Assembly (NCBI RefSeq): GCF_023898315.1
Contig: NC_064616.1
Span: 647,586,974 to 647,650,973, forward strand
DNA: 64,000 nucleotides
Direction: 5' to 3'
Source: Schistocerca nitens
Taxonomy: Eukaryota; Arthropoda; Insecta; Orthoptera; Acrididae
In this document: piece after piece, positions 34,484 to 45,699 of the stretch
How positions within the stretch are numbered: position 1 is the stretch's first letter
Layout of the letters: every line of letters begins with the position of its first letter
Notes under the pieces: model-generated
What the model was told of the DNA's origin: nothing
Databases searched by the model: none
Seen by the model: only the letters and a program-made list of their open reading frames with translations
Translations under genes and position numbers: made by a program

Positions 34484-35573
34484 GTAACTGCGACCAGGAC
34501 GGCCGCGGGGTAACATTGACGGAAGGCGCGGCGGGACCTGCGGAGAGGCCAGTGAACAACAACACAACAGAAAAGGACGGACACGACCAACGTACGACAG
34601 AACGAATACAACAAGACCAAACAACAGAGTCACAAGGAAACAAACTCGTACACGAACCAGGAAGTAAGCAGTTTAGCGCAAGCGAGGTGTAAAGAGGTGT
34701 AAACGACGTAAGCGAGATTAGACTGACTGGCTGAGGTTTTTTTTTTCCTTTATTGTGATTTCATTCCCCTGCCTCATATGGGCAGGGGACGGCTGTCAGC
34801 GGCACAATCCGCCGCTCTTCAGCCGAGTGACATGAACTAAAAATAAGAATACATAAGGCGATAAAGGGGAACTTAAAACAGAATAATGGGAGAAAATGGA
34901 GGTAAAAATATATAGACTGACACGGAGACGTTCATGGAGGACAGTTAAAAAAAGTCACCAGAAAGTTAAAAAACACAGTTGGCGATTCTTTAAAACTCAG
35001 AGAAGACACTGAATGGACATGCACACGTTAAAAGTCAGCCACAGCAGTAAAAACACTCCGGAACAACACACTTAAAACCCACTTGGAGCACACATGACGA
35101 AGAATAAAACTGCCAGGCGGGACCTGCCGAGGGAAAGGGAAGAGAGGATGGAAAAGGAGGGGAGAACAAGGGGCAGCAGGGGAAGCGTCGGGATGAAGAG
35201 AGGAGGGGTATCAGTGGGTACACGAAGAGGCAGGAGACACGTGGGGCAGGAGACGAAGAGGGAAGACAGGGCAGGAGGGAGTGCAGAGACACTGAAAGGA
35301 GGCACAAGAGATGGAGGGGGAGTAGGAGGGGGAAGCCGCTCAGGAGGAGGGAGGGACTGGCTGAGCGAGTGGCCGGGGCTTAAGTACGCTGCTATCGGGG
35401 GCGCCGCTATTGGCCGCTGGGACCATGTGTTCCGCTGTGGCACCCCCACACTAAAAGCGGACCAGGAGGCGAGCGCCGCCACAGCTTGCGGCGCGATGGT
35501 GCAGAGACCTCTATGGGTCTTCGACGTCCATGACGTCTGGCGCGGATTCAAATTCCGCGGCGCGAGGTACCAG
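34484..35573. mobile_element. Unassigned GC-rich insertion in the Tc1-like element
   Basis: The Tc1-like sequence stops near 34480 (CAGCATGGGTA) and resumes near 35574 (GGTGCATGAACC). Excluding the LINE, about 470 bp of GC-rich, non-coding sequence remains. Its ends (CTCTTGTAACTGCG and the complement CTCTGGTACCTCGCG) look weakly inverted. A solo LTR or MITE is possible. Confidence 0.4.
34736..35354 (-). mobile_element. 5'-truncated LINE (Jockey/R1-like), second copy
   Basis: Starts with a poly-T run (its poly(A) tail), flanked by perfect 11-bp duplications GACTGGCTGAG (34725-34735 and 35355-35365). It aligns along its length with 20466-21100, including CATTCCCCTGCC and AATCCGCCGCTCTTCAGCCG. 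Only the 3' UTR and the Pro/Ser-rich end of the coding part remain. Confidence 0.9.
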
Positions 35574-36536
35574 AGGTGCATGAACCAGCTGCCTGCTGCA
35601 GAGTTCCATACACAGCAACGTACGCTGAACAGCCGTTGAGAAGGCACTGTTAGTAGCCCCTATGTTCATCTGGTTGGTCAGTTGCTAAACAGTTGTTCGT
35701 CTGTTCGCCTGTACACACCTCCGCAGCCATCGTGATGCACCACAGTTGCCTCTGCGCCAGTTTGGTCAGCGCTGTTTTGTCATGCATGGTATACTATAAT
35801 CACAGCGGCACACGATCAGTTTACAAACTTAGCTGTTTCGGAAATGCTTCCACTCATGCCCCAAAAGTCAATGATCGTGCCCTTTTGGACATCAGATAAA
35901 GCACTCCATTTCTGTATTACGACAATGACTGCATTGTTTTCCACGTCCCCTCTACACGGTTTATATGCCTTCCACTGCTAGTGTCCCACCCACCTTCTGT
36001 GAGTGGTTACTGCACATTGGCGTCGAACATAGTTGGTGGTCACATTAGTGTGACTAGTCCGTGTATGTTGGAGGAATCAGGACTGGCTCACAGTTTTCCT
36101 CCATTGTCGAGTCTCTAAATTTAGTATACAGGGTTTCACGAAACTGCTCACCTCTCTGCTCTGTAACACATTCGTACGAATAATAGCGATTTGTTATAGT
36201 ACTAGTGGCCAACAGCCATACCGCAGCAGTAACTCCGGTTCCTGTCAGATCGGCGAAGTTAAATGTTGATGGGCTTAGCGAGTACTTGGATGTGTAACTG
36301 TCCAGGTCTACCGAGCACTGTTGACAAGCAGGGTGTCTCAGCCCTTGTGAGACCAATTGAGGAGCTACTTGATTGGGAATTGGCGGCTCCTATCACGAAA
36401 ACTGACAATGGCCAGGAGAGCAGTGTGCTGACTACATGCCCCTCCATCTATGCATTCAGTCACCAGTCACACTTGTCGGCTGAGGATGATACGGCGGTTG
36501 TTCGGTACCGTTGGGCCTTTCGAGGCCTGTTCAGAT

Positions 36537-36552
36537 GGAGAGAGAGAGAAAT

Positions 36553-36609
<57 letters not shown>

Positions 36610-36612
36610 GAG
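36537..36612 (+). repeat. (GA)n microsatellite
   Basis: About 35 GA units with a few interruptions. It adjoins a LINE scrap. Confidence 0.95.
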
Positions 36613-36805
36613 TTATAATCCTTGCAACAAGTCTCTGAATTCGTTCGAAATCTGTTGTCATGCAGATTATAGAAGGTTTCTATAACTGGTCCGACTATCG
36701 TCTTGTACACTGCTTCTTTTAAAGATGCACCACACTTTGCAAAAAACCTCCGACAAATGTAAGTCCCCCACTCACCTTCCTTACTACTCATTCCACACGT
36801 TCATC
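36613..36805 (-). pseudogene. LINE ORF2 scrap
   Basis: Minus frames read FAKCGASLKEAVYKTIVGPV and, in another frame, FERIQRLVARIIT. Both blocks are typical of the region after RT in Jockey/CR1-like LINEs (compare 55500-55760). Frames are shifted relative to one another. Confidence 0.6.
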
Positions 36806-36809
36806 CTGA

Positions 36810-37840
36810 TAACACACCTGTCAGATCTCTAAACTCCTGATCAGTTGAGGAGAGGATATTACCAGTTTTCTTCACCATAAACGGTGAGTTGAGCCACGTG
36901 GTGCTCAGCTGTAAAAGAAAACAGGACCCGAAATCACTCGACCACAACCCAGACCCGTCAGTTTGTTCCTTCGCTGTGACAATACTCCAAAATGCCAATC
37001 AAAAATAATTATCTAGCTGCTGTATTATTCAAAGTACTTGAGCGCCTTAGGTACAGCATTGAGCTTGCTCGTTTCCAAAACTGAGAACTCTGTTGCAAAT
37101 ACGGCTATTTCCTAGGGATGGAGAGCTGCCAGATAGCTTCGACAATGGATAAATTTTCATATCTCCCAAAAGTCACTTGAAAAAAGAGTTGCTTTGAAGA
37201 CAAAAAAAGCCACTTACAACTATAAAATTACTTAGAAAAACTAAATTTTTGAGGCTGTATTGCAAAACTCTCCTACTAACCGCCTGACCAAGAGAAGTTT
37301 CGCACGGATTCGGGAAGGGCAGGGCTGAAACGCCGTTCGGCCATTCATATTTACATTTTCAGTGATTTCCTGTAGTCACTTCAGGCGAATTCTGCGATGA
37401 TTCCATTAAATACGCCACAGATGATGCCCTTCCCTATCCTTGCCCATCCGTTAAGCGTTCCACTTAAACGACCACGCCGTTGACGGGATTTCAAATTTTA
37501 ACCTGCATTTTCCGTACCCTTAAAACTTAATTACGGCTAGTTGAGAGCCCATCCACATCATTTTCTAGAGTTCGCTATGTCGTTATTTCATTTACTCTTT
37601 TGGCTCCAAGTGTTGATTCTACATTTCTGGCTGCCTGCGCGGCGTTTTGAGTAGGTTTCAATTCGTAACGAAACAGTAGATGCCCTTACAGGCATGCTGT
37701 GTCCGGATGACATAAGAAGCTAGCTGTCAGTTAATTCGTTCCTCACGTGCGAGGATGCGTACAGTTGTCTGCACAACGCTCCAATAGTTATCATCGGACA
37801 GTAGGTCACTACTCCCATAAACTTGAAACTTTGTGTTCTG
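36810..37840. other. No gene seen
   Basis: Only short open frames; no repeat ends recognised. Confidence 0.5.
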
Positions 37841-37849
37841 CCTTACGGC

Positions 37850-38066
37850 AGGTATTGTCAGAGAGGTCCACCGCATGAGCGTCTAGGGAAGTGGTCCCAG
37901 TGGTGGTTTCCCGTTGCCTTCCACTGATGGTGATGAAATGGTAATGAGGACAACGCAACACCCAGTCCCTGAGCGGAGAAAATCTCCGATCCAGCCGGGA
38001 ATCGAAACCGGGCCCCTTGGTGTGACAGACCGCCGCGCTCACCACTCAGCTATCGGGGCGGACAAT
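37850..38066 (-). repeat. tRNA-derived SINE, CCGCCCCGATAGC head
   Basis: On the minus strand the head is CCGCCCCGATAGCTGAGTGG with GGTTTCGATTCCCGG (A- and B-box-like), followed by GGGACTGGGTGTTGCGTTGT. The body ends near CCGTAAGGCAGAAC. Target duplications are not evident. It belongs to the same broad group as 50447-50745. Confidence 0.8.
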
Positions 38067-38650
38067 GCCATAAAAAGTCGGGGAAATACTCGAAAAAATT
38101 CGTTAAGGGAAAGCATAGAGTGAATTGGCCAAAGAAACAGTAATTTCTATTCGATACGTAAGTAAGTGTTATCTGCCATTTCTTTATGGGAGTCCTTCTA
38201 CAGGGTGAATCTCAGTTCCACAGGAAAAATGTCACAGGCTGTTCAGGGATATTTTCTGAATATTTTGATACAACGGACCCGTGGTCTCCAGTGGTTCGTT
38301 ACACAGTAATTGAATATCGTTTGATTTCCTACCCCCGCTTATCTCTGTATTGCACTGAAAATATTTGCACAATCGTGCAGATGTCGGTGGTATGCACTGT
38401 GTGTCTCGTTTGGAAATAAACTTGTTACGTCCGTTCGCACACGGTACTTTCTGTTGATAACAATAATGCTCACTTTACTTTTCGCCCTCAAACGTGAGTT
38501 CGGTACTAGTCGTCTGGTGTTTGGTTTTCCGACAGTATTGGTTGTATATTAACACTGATATGGGTAGGGTTACTGACGAAGAGTTGGTCGGCACGCACCG
38601 CGTGCATGGGTTCACTGAGTACGAGGGAAAAGCAGCACTGCGACGTTATG

Positions 38651-38802
38651 CTGAGCTGTTCCCGCCGCGATGGCAACCACACCATTGTCCTTTTACATTT
38701 TTGTAAATACTGATCGCACACTTCTTCTGAGCTGTTCCCGCAGCGATGGCAACCACACCATTGTCCTTTTACATTTTTGTAAATACTGATCGCACACTTC
38801 TT
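38651..38802 (+). repeat. Tandem duplication, 2 x 76 bp
   Basis: The unit CTGAGCTGTTCCCGCCGCGA... repeats after 76 bp at 38727 with one substitution. No gene spans it, though an open frame (38494-38706) ends in the first copy. Confidence 0.9.
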
Positions 38803-38809
38803 CTTCGCC

Positions 38810-40060
38810 CCTGAGCGGATGCTGCTGGGAGCAGAAGCTCGCGATCGGCTCGTGGCACATTGTCTGCTGATACGACCCCTGCCTTATTTTCCCAGAGCAG
38901 CCAGCTCATACCGTTTAAAAGAAACCAACGTGAAATGGGTTAATGCGTCGCGAAAGTGACGCGGAAGTTTACGAGGAGTCGCTGGAAGCACCAGGTACCG
39001 CCTATTCCCTCATTTTGGTAAATGATATTTACAACACTATATTCATAACTGCTATTTATTGTTACGGCGCACAATACTGCTAGTAGCTAAGGTTCACAAA
39101 GACTGAAAATATTCCGGAATGGCACAAACACAACCTTCCGCCGATCTCAGAGAGGGTCAAGTAAAAGTGTGCGGCCTATAGGCGCCTGCGAGATACCGCA
39201 TTCTTCCATGTTTTTGTGATAATATATTGCAGGATTTTTCATTCTTGTGAAGGTATTTTCACACAAATAAAGATGACTGGAGTAACAGACAAGTTAGTCG
39301 GAATTACATTGTTACTCTGTAGACCGCTCAGAATTCGATGGTCTCAAGAAGAAAAACGGTAAAGGACCTATGGACAGCGTACATCTGTGCGCCGTAACTA
39401 GTCGATTTCTCTTCGTCATCGTAATCCATGCCCGTTCACTTTGTTCTAAGCTAAACCCACGTCAACCTAGTTGCGTAAATATTTGTACTGATGCCTTTGT
39501 TGTCACAAATACTTTACGTTCTTTCAATGATATTAAGTCTTACTGAGTTTCCGTTGTTTTTATTTTCTTCTAAAAAGCCAATAAAATTAATTAAAAAGTT
39601 ATTTTCGTCTCTGATTGTCTATTGAGGCTGCAATTTAATAGCGTAGGCACTTCGGTAAAAGTGTCGTTCTCTAAATCGAAACTGCAATTATTACATTCAG
39701 GTCTTTAATATTGGTATAGTTTTCGAAGAATTTTCCCTGAACTGAATGTTAATACTGGAATTTAATTACCTGTTCCATAGTTTTTTGGCTTAAATTTCGT
39801 TAATCTACTTCAAGAACTTGCTGAGAAAGAAGAAATAAATAAATACTGAAATAACTAAGCCCTACAACGACATACATTCTTGTTGAGAGTTAACACGAAA
39901 CACAAAAGGAACTGAAGAACCTTCTGTTGGACACAAAACTGTTGCATTTCCACCCAGAAATCTGACCTATTCTTAATGTTCCTAACATTTTTTTCATTTA
40001 TTTCACTTGTTTGTTTCTACAAATTGATATCGCACTTTGAGCACATTATTCGTATTTTTA
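38810..40060. other. No gene seen
   Basis: Unassigned sequence with no long open frame. Confidence 0.45.
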
Positions 40061-40069
40061 TATAAATTT

Positions 40070-41480
40070 TCCATACATATGTTTTTTTTTTTTTGTTTTT
40101 TTTTGTTTTTTTTTTTTTTGCATACGCCGCTAGTCTTTGATCCTTCGCACATCCCAATTTGAAACTTCTTTCGCTTTTTCGATTTGTCTGGTCAATTGGC
40201 ATTCTTGCTCCTGTCCTGCTCTTTTTGTTTCCCGTTCGTGGGTTTATTTATCAACAGAGGAATGAACGCTTTACTCTTCAGGTTATTTTTATTTATTTGA
40301 TTGCAGATGATCCACGCATTCATTTCTGACATGTCTAGGGTATTGTAAAAAGAAATATACCGGCCATATCCTGCAAGCAACTTTCGTGGGATATTTACGA
40401 GTCATTTAATGAACGACGTCCACACCCCACTTTGTGGCGGTTACAGAAAGTAACAGTTTCCGTTTTCTTCTTTCATTTTTCGCTCATTGCTGCATCAGGA
40501 TCTTGTTTGCTAAGAATTATGACATTCTTATTCTTCTTCCCTTGGTACATTGTCAAGTGCACTCTGACTTATCAGTCTTTTTCAATATGTTGTTCGAAGA
40601 TAAGTCAGAATTGTTCTTCTTCTGCAGTTGGGCGTTTATCGGGAAATCTTGTTCAGTGTTCTCACTAATGATGTTTTCTTCGGTTGCAATTCCTTGGCAA
40701 GCTCAAGGGATGTGAAGAAGTTGTCTGTTGTCACGTTCCTTTCTTCGTTTAGAAATGGCTCCATGAGGCGAAGAACGACATACGCTCCCACTAGCTGGCT
40801 GATCGGCATTTCTCCTTGCCTAGGTATGGAAAGCCATTGAAAATTTATTTAGTCTGCAGCTATCCAAAACTTGAGTCCGTATTTACCAAGCTGGTTTATA
40901 AGAAAGTGGGTAAACCTGTACCTTGCTTTATTTGGAAGTAACTGCTCATCATTTGCAATGTTTTCACCAGGGTGGTAACAGCGGACGCAGTTTTGCACGA
41001 ACTTTTTTCAGAAATAAGAGCGAACTTGTCAGCAGGGATGTGATAAACTCGGGATGACTTCTCATCGAAGAGGACGAATCAGGGACCTTCCAGTCCACTC
41101 CATCTTTACCCGTCATCTTCACTGTTGTGACAATTGATTCGATTGTTGTGAAAAGAACTGAGATGAGGAGACATCTACTGACGGCAATGCCTGTCTCGCT
41201 ATTTTCATCGTCAGATTACTCTGGCGGATGATCACCATCCGAATCTGACGAGTAAATATCTGAGTCTTCGCAATAATACATCAACTCTTGTATTAACCAC
41301 CAGGAACATATAAGTGACATGGGCCCGATGCAACACGCGTGAAATTCACGGCGACATGAAAACATTTGCTCATTTAGGTGTCGCAAGAAACAAGATTGAT
41401 GAGAATACATCAACAACCTGTTCAAAAGGCATCACACTGCGCAAAAAGTATATTTTTGATTTTTGTAAACCAAAATTTGA
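40070..41480 (-). pseudogene. piggyBac-like transposase fossil
   Basis: On the minus strand: an acidic start (YYCEDSDIYSSDSDGDHPPE), a DGVDW block, then PNKARYRFTHFLINQLGKYG and LKFWIAAD, then QLVGAYVVLRLMEPFLNEE and RNVTTDNFFTSLELAKEL, and finally MSEMNAWIICNQINK with a basic end. These are piggyBac landmarks. Two of the three catalytic Asp positions are visible (in ANDEQLL and TTDNFF). The third ('GVDVxDxM') is degraded. Several stops and frame changes exist (e.g. after LNKISR near 40640), so it is dead. TTAA-flanked termini were not identified. A T-rich run lies at 40081-40120. Confidence 0.8.
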
Positions 41481-41499
41481 CAGTCGATTGCATGATTAA

Positions 41500-44400
41500 T
41501 TTTCGGAAGCGCAGTATGACAATTATAAACGAGTTTTGTGACGGATGCCACCATTGAGAGAAGCTGAAGTCAGTAGTTCGAACAATTAAATAATTATTTT
41601 ATCACGTGAAAATTAGAAACATAACAAGTGCGATCTACTTGCTTTCTACGTACCTACACAACTGTTTACTTCTTTTATCATCTATTTTGAGCTTGTAGAA
41701 AAGAAAATGCATTTTTGTAAATATACTGTAATATATTTCGTTCGATGACAGCTGTTAACTTGAAAGCAGTAACAAATTAGCGTAAGCAAATAGCTTCTTG
41801 TAACACTATTGGTATGGTAAGTTCTGCTTTCACGAACTGTGGTACAAACAGAGTCAAAGCTATGTCTGTAATGACAAAAGAATATATTCTGTGCCAACCT
41901 TTCTCAACAAAACATTAAACTAACATAGTATTATTGTAAAATATGACAGTATGTGAGCTATAATCAATGTTTTAAAAATTTCTGTTCTTACACTACAACA
42001 TCAACTACATACATGTAGTGAACTGCGTCGAACATCTGCGCAGAGTCTCGATTTTGTCGACTGTGAAATTCGTGGTAGGCTTCGTTGTTGATTGTGGAAT
42101 TCAGTAAACACTATCATTACGTGAAACGGAAACGACGAAATTGTGTTTATAGGTTCAATTGATACTGTGAAAGGTAAACGATATGTTTGAAGTCATTTTG
42201 TATGGGAAATCGCTCGCAATGACTGTTGTTACTGTACTAACTTTCGGACGTCAGGAATCGTAACTCAGTGACGTAAATATTGGTCAGTCTTGACGGGATA
42301 TCTAAGTTCGAAGTATATCTGGATGATACTAATGACTCTAAAATTTAAGTTAACCGCTTGAATACGGAACGGAAGTGCTATAAAAGATCTTGTAATAACC
42401 AACATGGCAGTTTGACAGTACAGGAAGAATTCTATGATACATCAGGTGATGAGTGATACTTCCCACATTGTAATTTCCACTTATGTTTACTCGTTAAATT
42501 TTTCTCACATACTCGGCAAACATTACATAGACGCTGAGTTTGACGTAGTGCGTTTCTGTGTGTTTATAATTTGTTACCATTGGAGAGGTTTTGTGGTTCT
42601 TTAATCTGTCAGCTTTATAAATGTTTCTTTCTAGCCCATAAAGCAACTGGGTATGTGCCTATTTCCCGCAGACATTGTGAGAGCAGTCAGAAACTTAAAA
42701 ACTAGTTTTATAGGTGAGTTGTTCGTGCAACACCATATGCGTCTTGGTGGTAATTGTGTTTAGCAAATTGAATGAAATTTACGGTGCTAAGAGCCCGAGA
42801 CCCTCATTTTCATTATTTTATATTACAAGCAGTACCGCTAACTTATTTATAATTCGGTTACTACTCGAAATCGTCGAAGAATGCTAAAGACAACATAATT
42901 TGTGCATATTACTTTGTGACATTGTATTTATTTGTTAGGTGCAGGTGCATGACACAACTGCCCTTTTAAGCAAAATAAAATTAATTTAAACATTTCTATG
43001 CCTAATGGGACGATTGATAGACCTGTGTGTGTTGTGTGTCCCAAGGAAATTTTGGAATCCATTGAAGATCTGTTACATTTGTGATGTAGCAGTTCTGTTC
43101 CAATAGTAGTTATAGACGTGAATGTTAAATAATCTATTCTGCAGTTGCTGGTGAAAAGTGTCATTAAGAGACTTGATACCTTGGTCTACTTGTTATTGTC
43201 TGGTAACTGGCAGACCATCCTTTACATAGAGCATTCAGTGAAAACTCACCTCTTTTCAACAACACTAATTACCTGACATTTAAAACTTATAGTCTTGTGA
43301 CTGTGGCATACCCGTAAAACTTTTTCTGCTAAGTAGGTTATGTCCCCAATCTGTCTGTATAGTCAGTATGTATAATATAGTGCTTCATGCTATAATGTAA
43401 TTTCTGTGATAAATGAAACTCTACAGTTGAATTATTTTTGTGTAGGAATGCACTTAAATCAATGTTATTTCCATAGACAATAGAAAGAGAATTTAAATAT
43501 TTGCCAGTTGTAATGCTTTAGACTCTTGTGACTTTGATTTCAGTTTGTTATTGTGTCATATAGGCCTGTGATATTTTCCCTATGCAAGATGGTGCAATGG
43601 TTAAGGCCCTATGGTGCTATTTGGGACAGTTACCACTCAAAGCATGTGATTCTCTTAATTTAACTTCTGTGTATACAAAGGATGATTCCTTTAACAGACC
43701 CTGATTAACTCTATTAACTGCTCCTACCAAGTATCTGCTCTATTTTGAATGACATCACTGTTGTCATATTATTAAATGGCAATCCTTTTTTCCTGTCGCT
43801 ATCCATTCATAAAATGTTTTGGTGGTTGATGTCAGTCTATGTAGCTTTAAGGATGTATGTCCTTTATGTTATGTATTTTTTAACTATGTTTGTATACACT
43901 ACAGTAAGTAGGTTTGTTTCTGGGTCAAGAGGAATGTTCAATAGGAGTCGTTGGCTTTGGCCAGTGACATAATGTTAACGGCTGCTGTCGCACAACTTTT
44001 TTGTGCGTATATTCTGTTTTGGTGTTGGTGAAGCTGATGAAAATTAATGGAAAAACTGGTTTTGGTGGCAGATTGATCTGTAGCTTAGCCTAGGGTATAG
44101 TTTAGGTTGGAAGTTAATGGTTTTGTTGAGAGTTGATGAAGCCAATGCATGAGAGACTAAAAAGATGTGCTTGTGGTGACAGACTGATCTGTTGTTCAGT
44201 CCGTTTGAAAAAAATGCTAATATCATCGTATTACTGTTGGCATGTTGTTAACACCATTTGTCGCATGTCACTGGTCAAAGCTGATGACTCATATTGAACA
44301 TGCTTCTATATCCTTGTTTCCAGAGAATATTATTACTACAAAGCCTATCCCATCATCTTACAGGTTTGCATGTGGGGCAGTCTGTATCCCTTCTGATAGT

Positions 44401-44900
44401 TTACTAAAGATGGCTGTATGGTTATTGGCTGAAATATTGGCAGCAGAAATACTTCTGTTTCAGATGCATGCCCAAAAGGTGATGGGATATTCTGTCTACT
44501 AGGAAAGCTTTGAAAAACGCAACATAAATCCTGTTTTACATATCTTCTGTTGCCTTAGTTTGTTACTAGATGTTTGTGAATCCACTGATTCTACAGAAGT
44601 TCATTTATTTCTGTTATATTGAAGTATCCTTATGGTACTTCTTTCCCCCATTTAGGTTCACTTGTTACTTTTGTAGTACATAATATCTTGCTCCCTATCA
44701 GCTGTGAATTAAATCTACAGCCAGAAGATCCATTAAAGCATTTGAAATATATGTTTAAATTAATATACAAGTCCATTTAAATGTATGGACTTATTTCTAA
44801 CATATAATGAGCTTCCACATAAGGAATTCTCTTTTCTTAACTTAGCAGTACTAATATGTGGTTTGCCTAGAGTCATCTCATTTGAAAGCTACTTGTGTAG
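41500..44900. other. Unassigned; possible upstream/intron sequence of CNOT4
   Basis: AT-rich with no long open frame or recognised repeat. A candidate 5' exon near 42000-42173 is listed separately. Confidence 0.4.
42000..42173 (+). other. Candidate non-coding first exon (speculative)
   Basis: A locally CpG-richer stretch (GTCGAACATCTGCGC, CGATTTTGTCGAC, CGGAAACGACG) ends at a consensus donor AAG|GTAAAC (GT at 42174). CNOT4 needs at least one upstream non-coding exon, because its coding exon begins behind a splice acceptor. Assignment to CNOT4 is inference only. Confidence 0.2.
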
Positions 44901-44916
44901 TGTGATACTCACATTG

Positions 44917-45510
44917 GGAAATACGGAAGCGTCCGATCCCGACCGTCTGCTTTGACCCATGACGTCACAAATATGGCGGAAACAAAAACACACACACACA
45001 CTTTCCACAAGAAGCCTAATGACATTAACGGGACAAGCGCGGGAAATGGGGTGTTTTGGGCGGGGGGCAAACGAAATATAAACAAATTTAGACGCCTTGC
45101 GTAGCTACAACGTGTAAGTGAAGACAGCCATGCATGAATACCCACCCACCTCCCCAGGGGTCGTAACCCCTGCAACCCATAGAAGATAAAGATGCTTCAG
45201 TAGCTGATTAGTGTTTTTCGTCTTTAAAAAAAAAAATCTCACGGGATAGAACGAACAGATCAGAAAGATAAATATAATAAACTAAAACAGAAATTGGAGG
45301 AAACAGATAATTAAAATAAGTAATAAGTGTTTTTAAATTAAAGAAAAAATCTCACGAGATAGAACGAACAGATCAGAAAGGTAAATAAAATAAAACAGAA
45401 CTGGAGACAGCCACACTCAAACCAAACTCCGCGCCGTCATGACGTCACACACAACACCCTTACGTCACGGGTCAAAGCCGACGCGTGGGATCGGACGCTT
45501 CTGTCGACCC
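44917..45510. mobile_element. 594-bp MITE with 9-bp target duplication
   Basis: Inverted ends share GAAGCGTCCGATCCC and CTTTGACCC.TGACGT. Flanks carry CTCACATTG at 44908-44916 and 45511-45519. An internal unit (TCTCACGGGATAGAACGAAC and on) repeats about 113 bp later (45205-45298 and 45322-45406). It has no open frame. An 8-9-bp duplication points to a hAT- or Mutator-like mover rather than Tc1. Confidence 0.85.
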
Positions 45511-45565
45511 CTCACATTGTATTTAAGGTCGTATAACTAGTAAACTGATTCTGTTTTACTTATTG

Positions 45566-45692
45566 TTGTTTATTTCTAACTAGTTTTTGGCTTATTGGGC
45601 CACTGTCAGGAAACAACTGACTAGCATCCATAAGTCAGTTGCTTCCTGAAGGCGGTCCAATAAGCCAAAAATTAGTTAGAAATAAACAAAAA
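45566..45692. repeat. Short fold-back element
   Basis: Arms 45566-45621 and 45634-45692 are near-perfect inverted repeats (TTTATTTCTAACTAGTTTTT / AAAAATTAGTTAGAAATAAA) with a 12-nt loop. It is non-coding and MITE-like. Confidence 0.85.
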
Positions 45693-45699
45693 CCGTTAG

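Larger units (their letters stand above)
33572..36063 (-). mobile_element. Tc1-like DNA transposon, heavily interrupted
   Basis: Terminal inverted repeats contain GTCACATTAATGTGACCACC (left) and its near complement GGTGGTCACATTAGTGTGAC (right), with TA at 33570-33571 and 36064-36065. Transposase-like sequence lies on the minus strand in pieces (33807-34440 and 35575-35960), recognisable by HVLCSIEHMAVFVYGVKRL and by PYYPGHQ/LNPIQNL around the catalytic-Glu region. It carries a SINE (33614-33807), an unassigned insert (about 34484-35573) and a LINE inside that insert. Frames are broken, so it is dead. It is itself inserted in the virus-like fossil. Confidence 0.8.
30880..36530 (-). mobile_element. 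Virus-like (capsid-bearing) element fossil, probably Polinton/adintovirus-like
   Basis: Minus-strand frames at 31107-31304, about 31330-31730 and 31692-32342 look like consecutive genes of a capsid-bearing DNA element. The largest resembles a jelly-roll major capsid-like protein that I recall from many arthropod genomes. Sequence resembling upstream parts may continue at 32480-32775, 33475-33569 and 36066-36530 between later insertions. The element is broken in several places and fragmentary. No polymerase, integrase or terminal repeats were found here, so the family is tentative. Three later insertions indicate it is old. Confidence 0.5.

Noticed and set aside
36467-36661. Ser-Leu repeat open frame
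   Set aside because: Product of the (GA)n microsatellite at 36537-36612.
40434-40840. Plus-strand open frames as a host gene
   Set aside because: They are antisense shadows of the piggyBac-like transposase on the minus strand.
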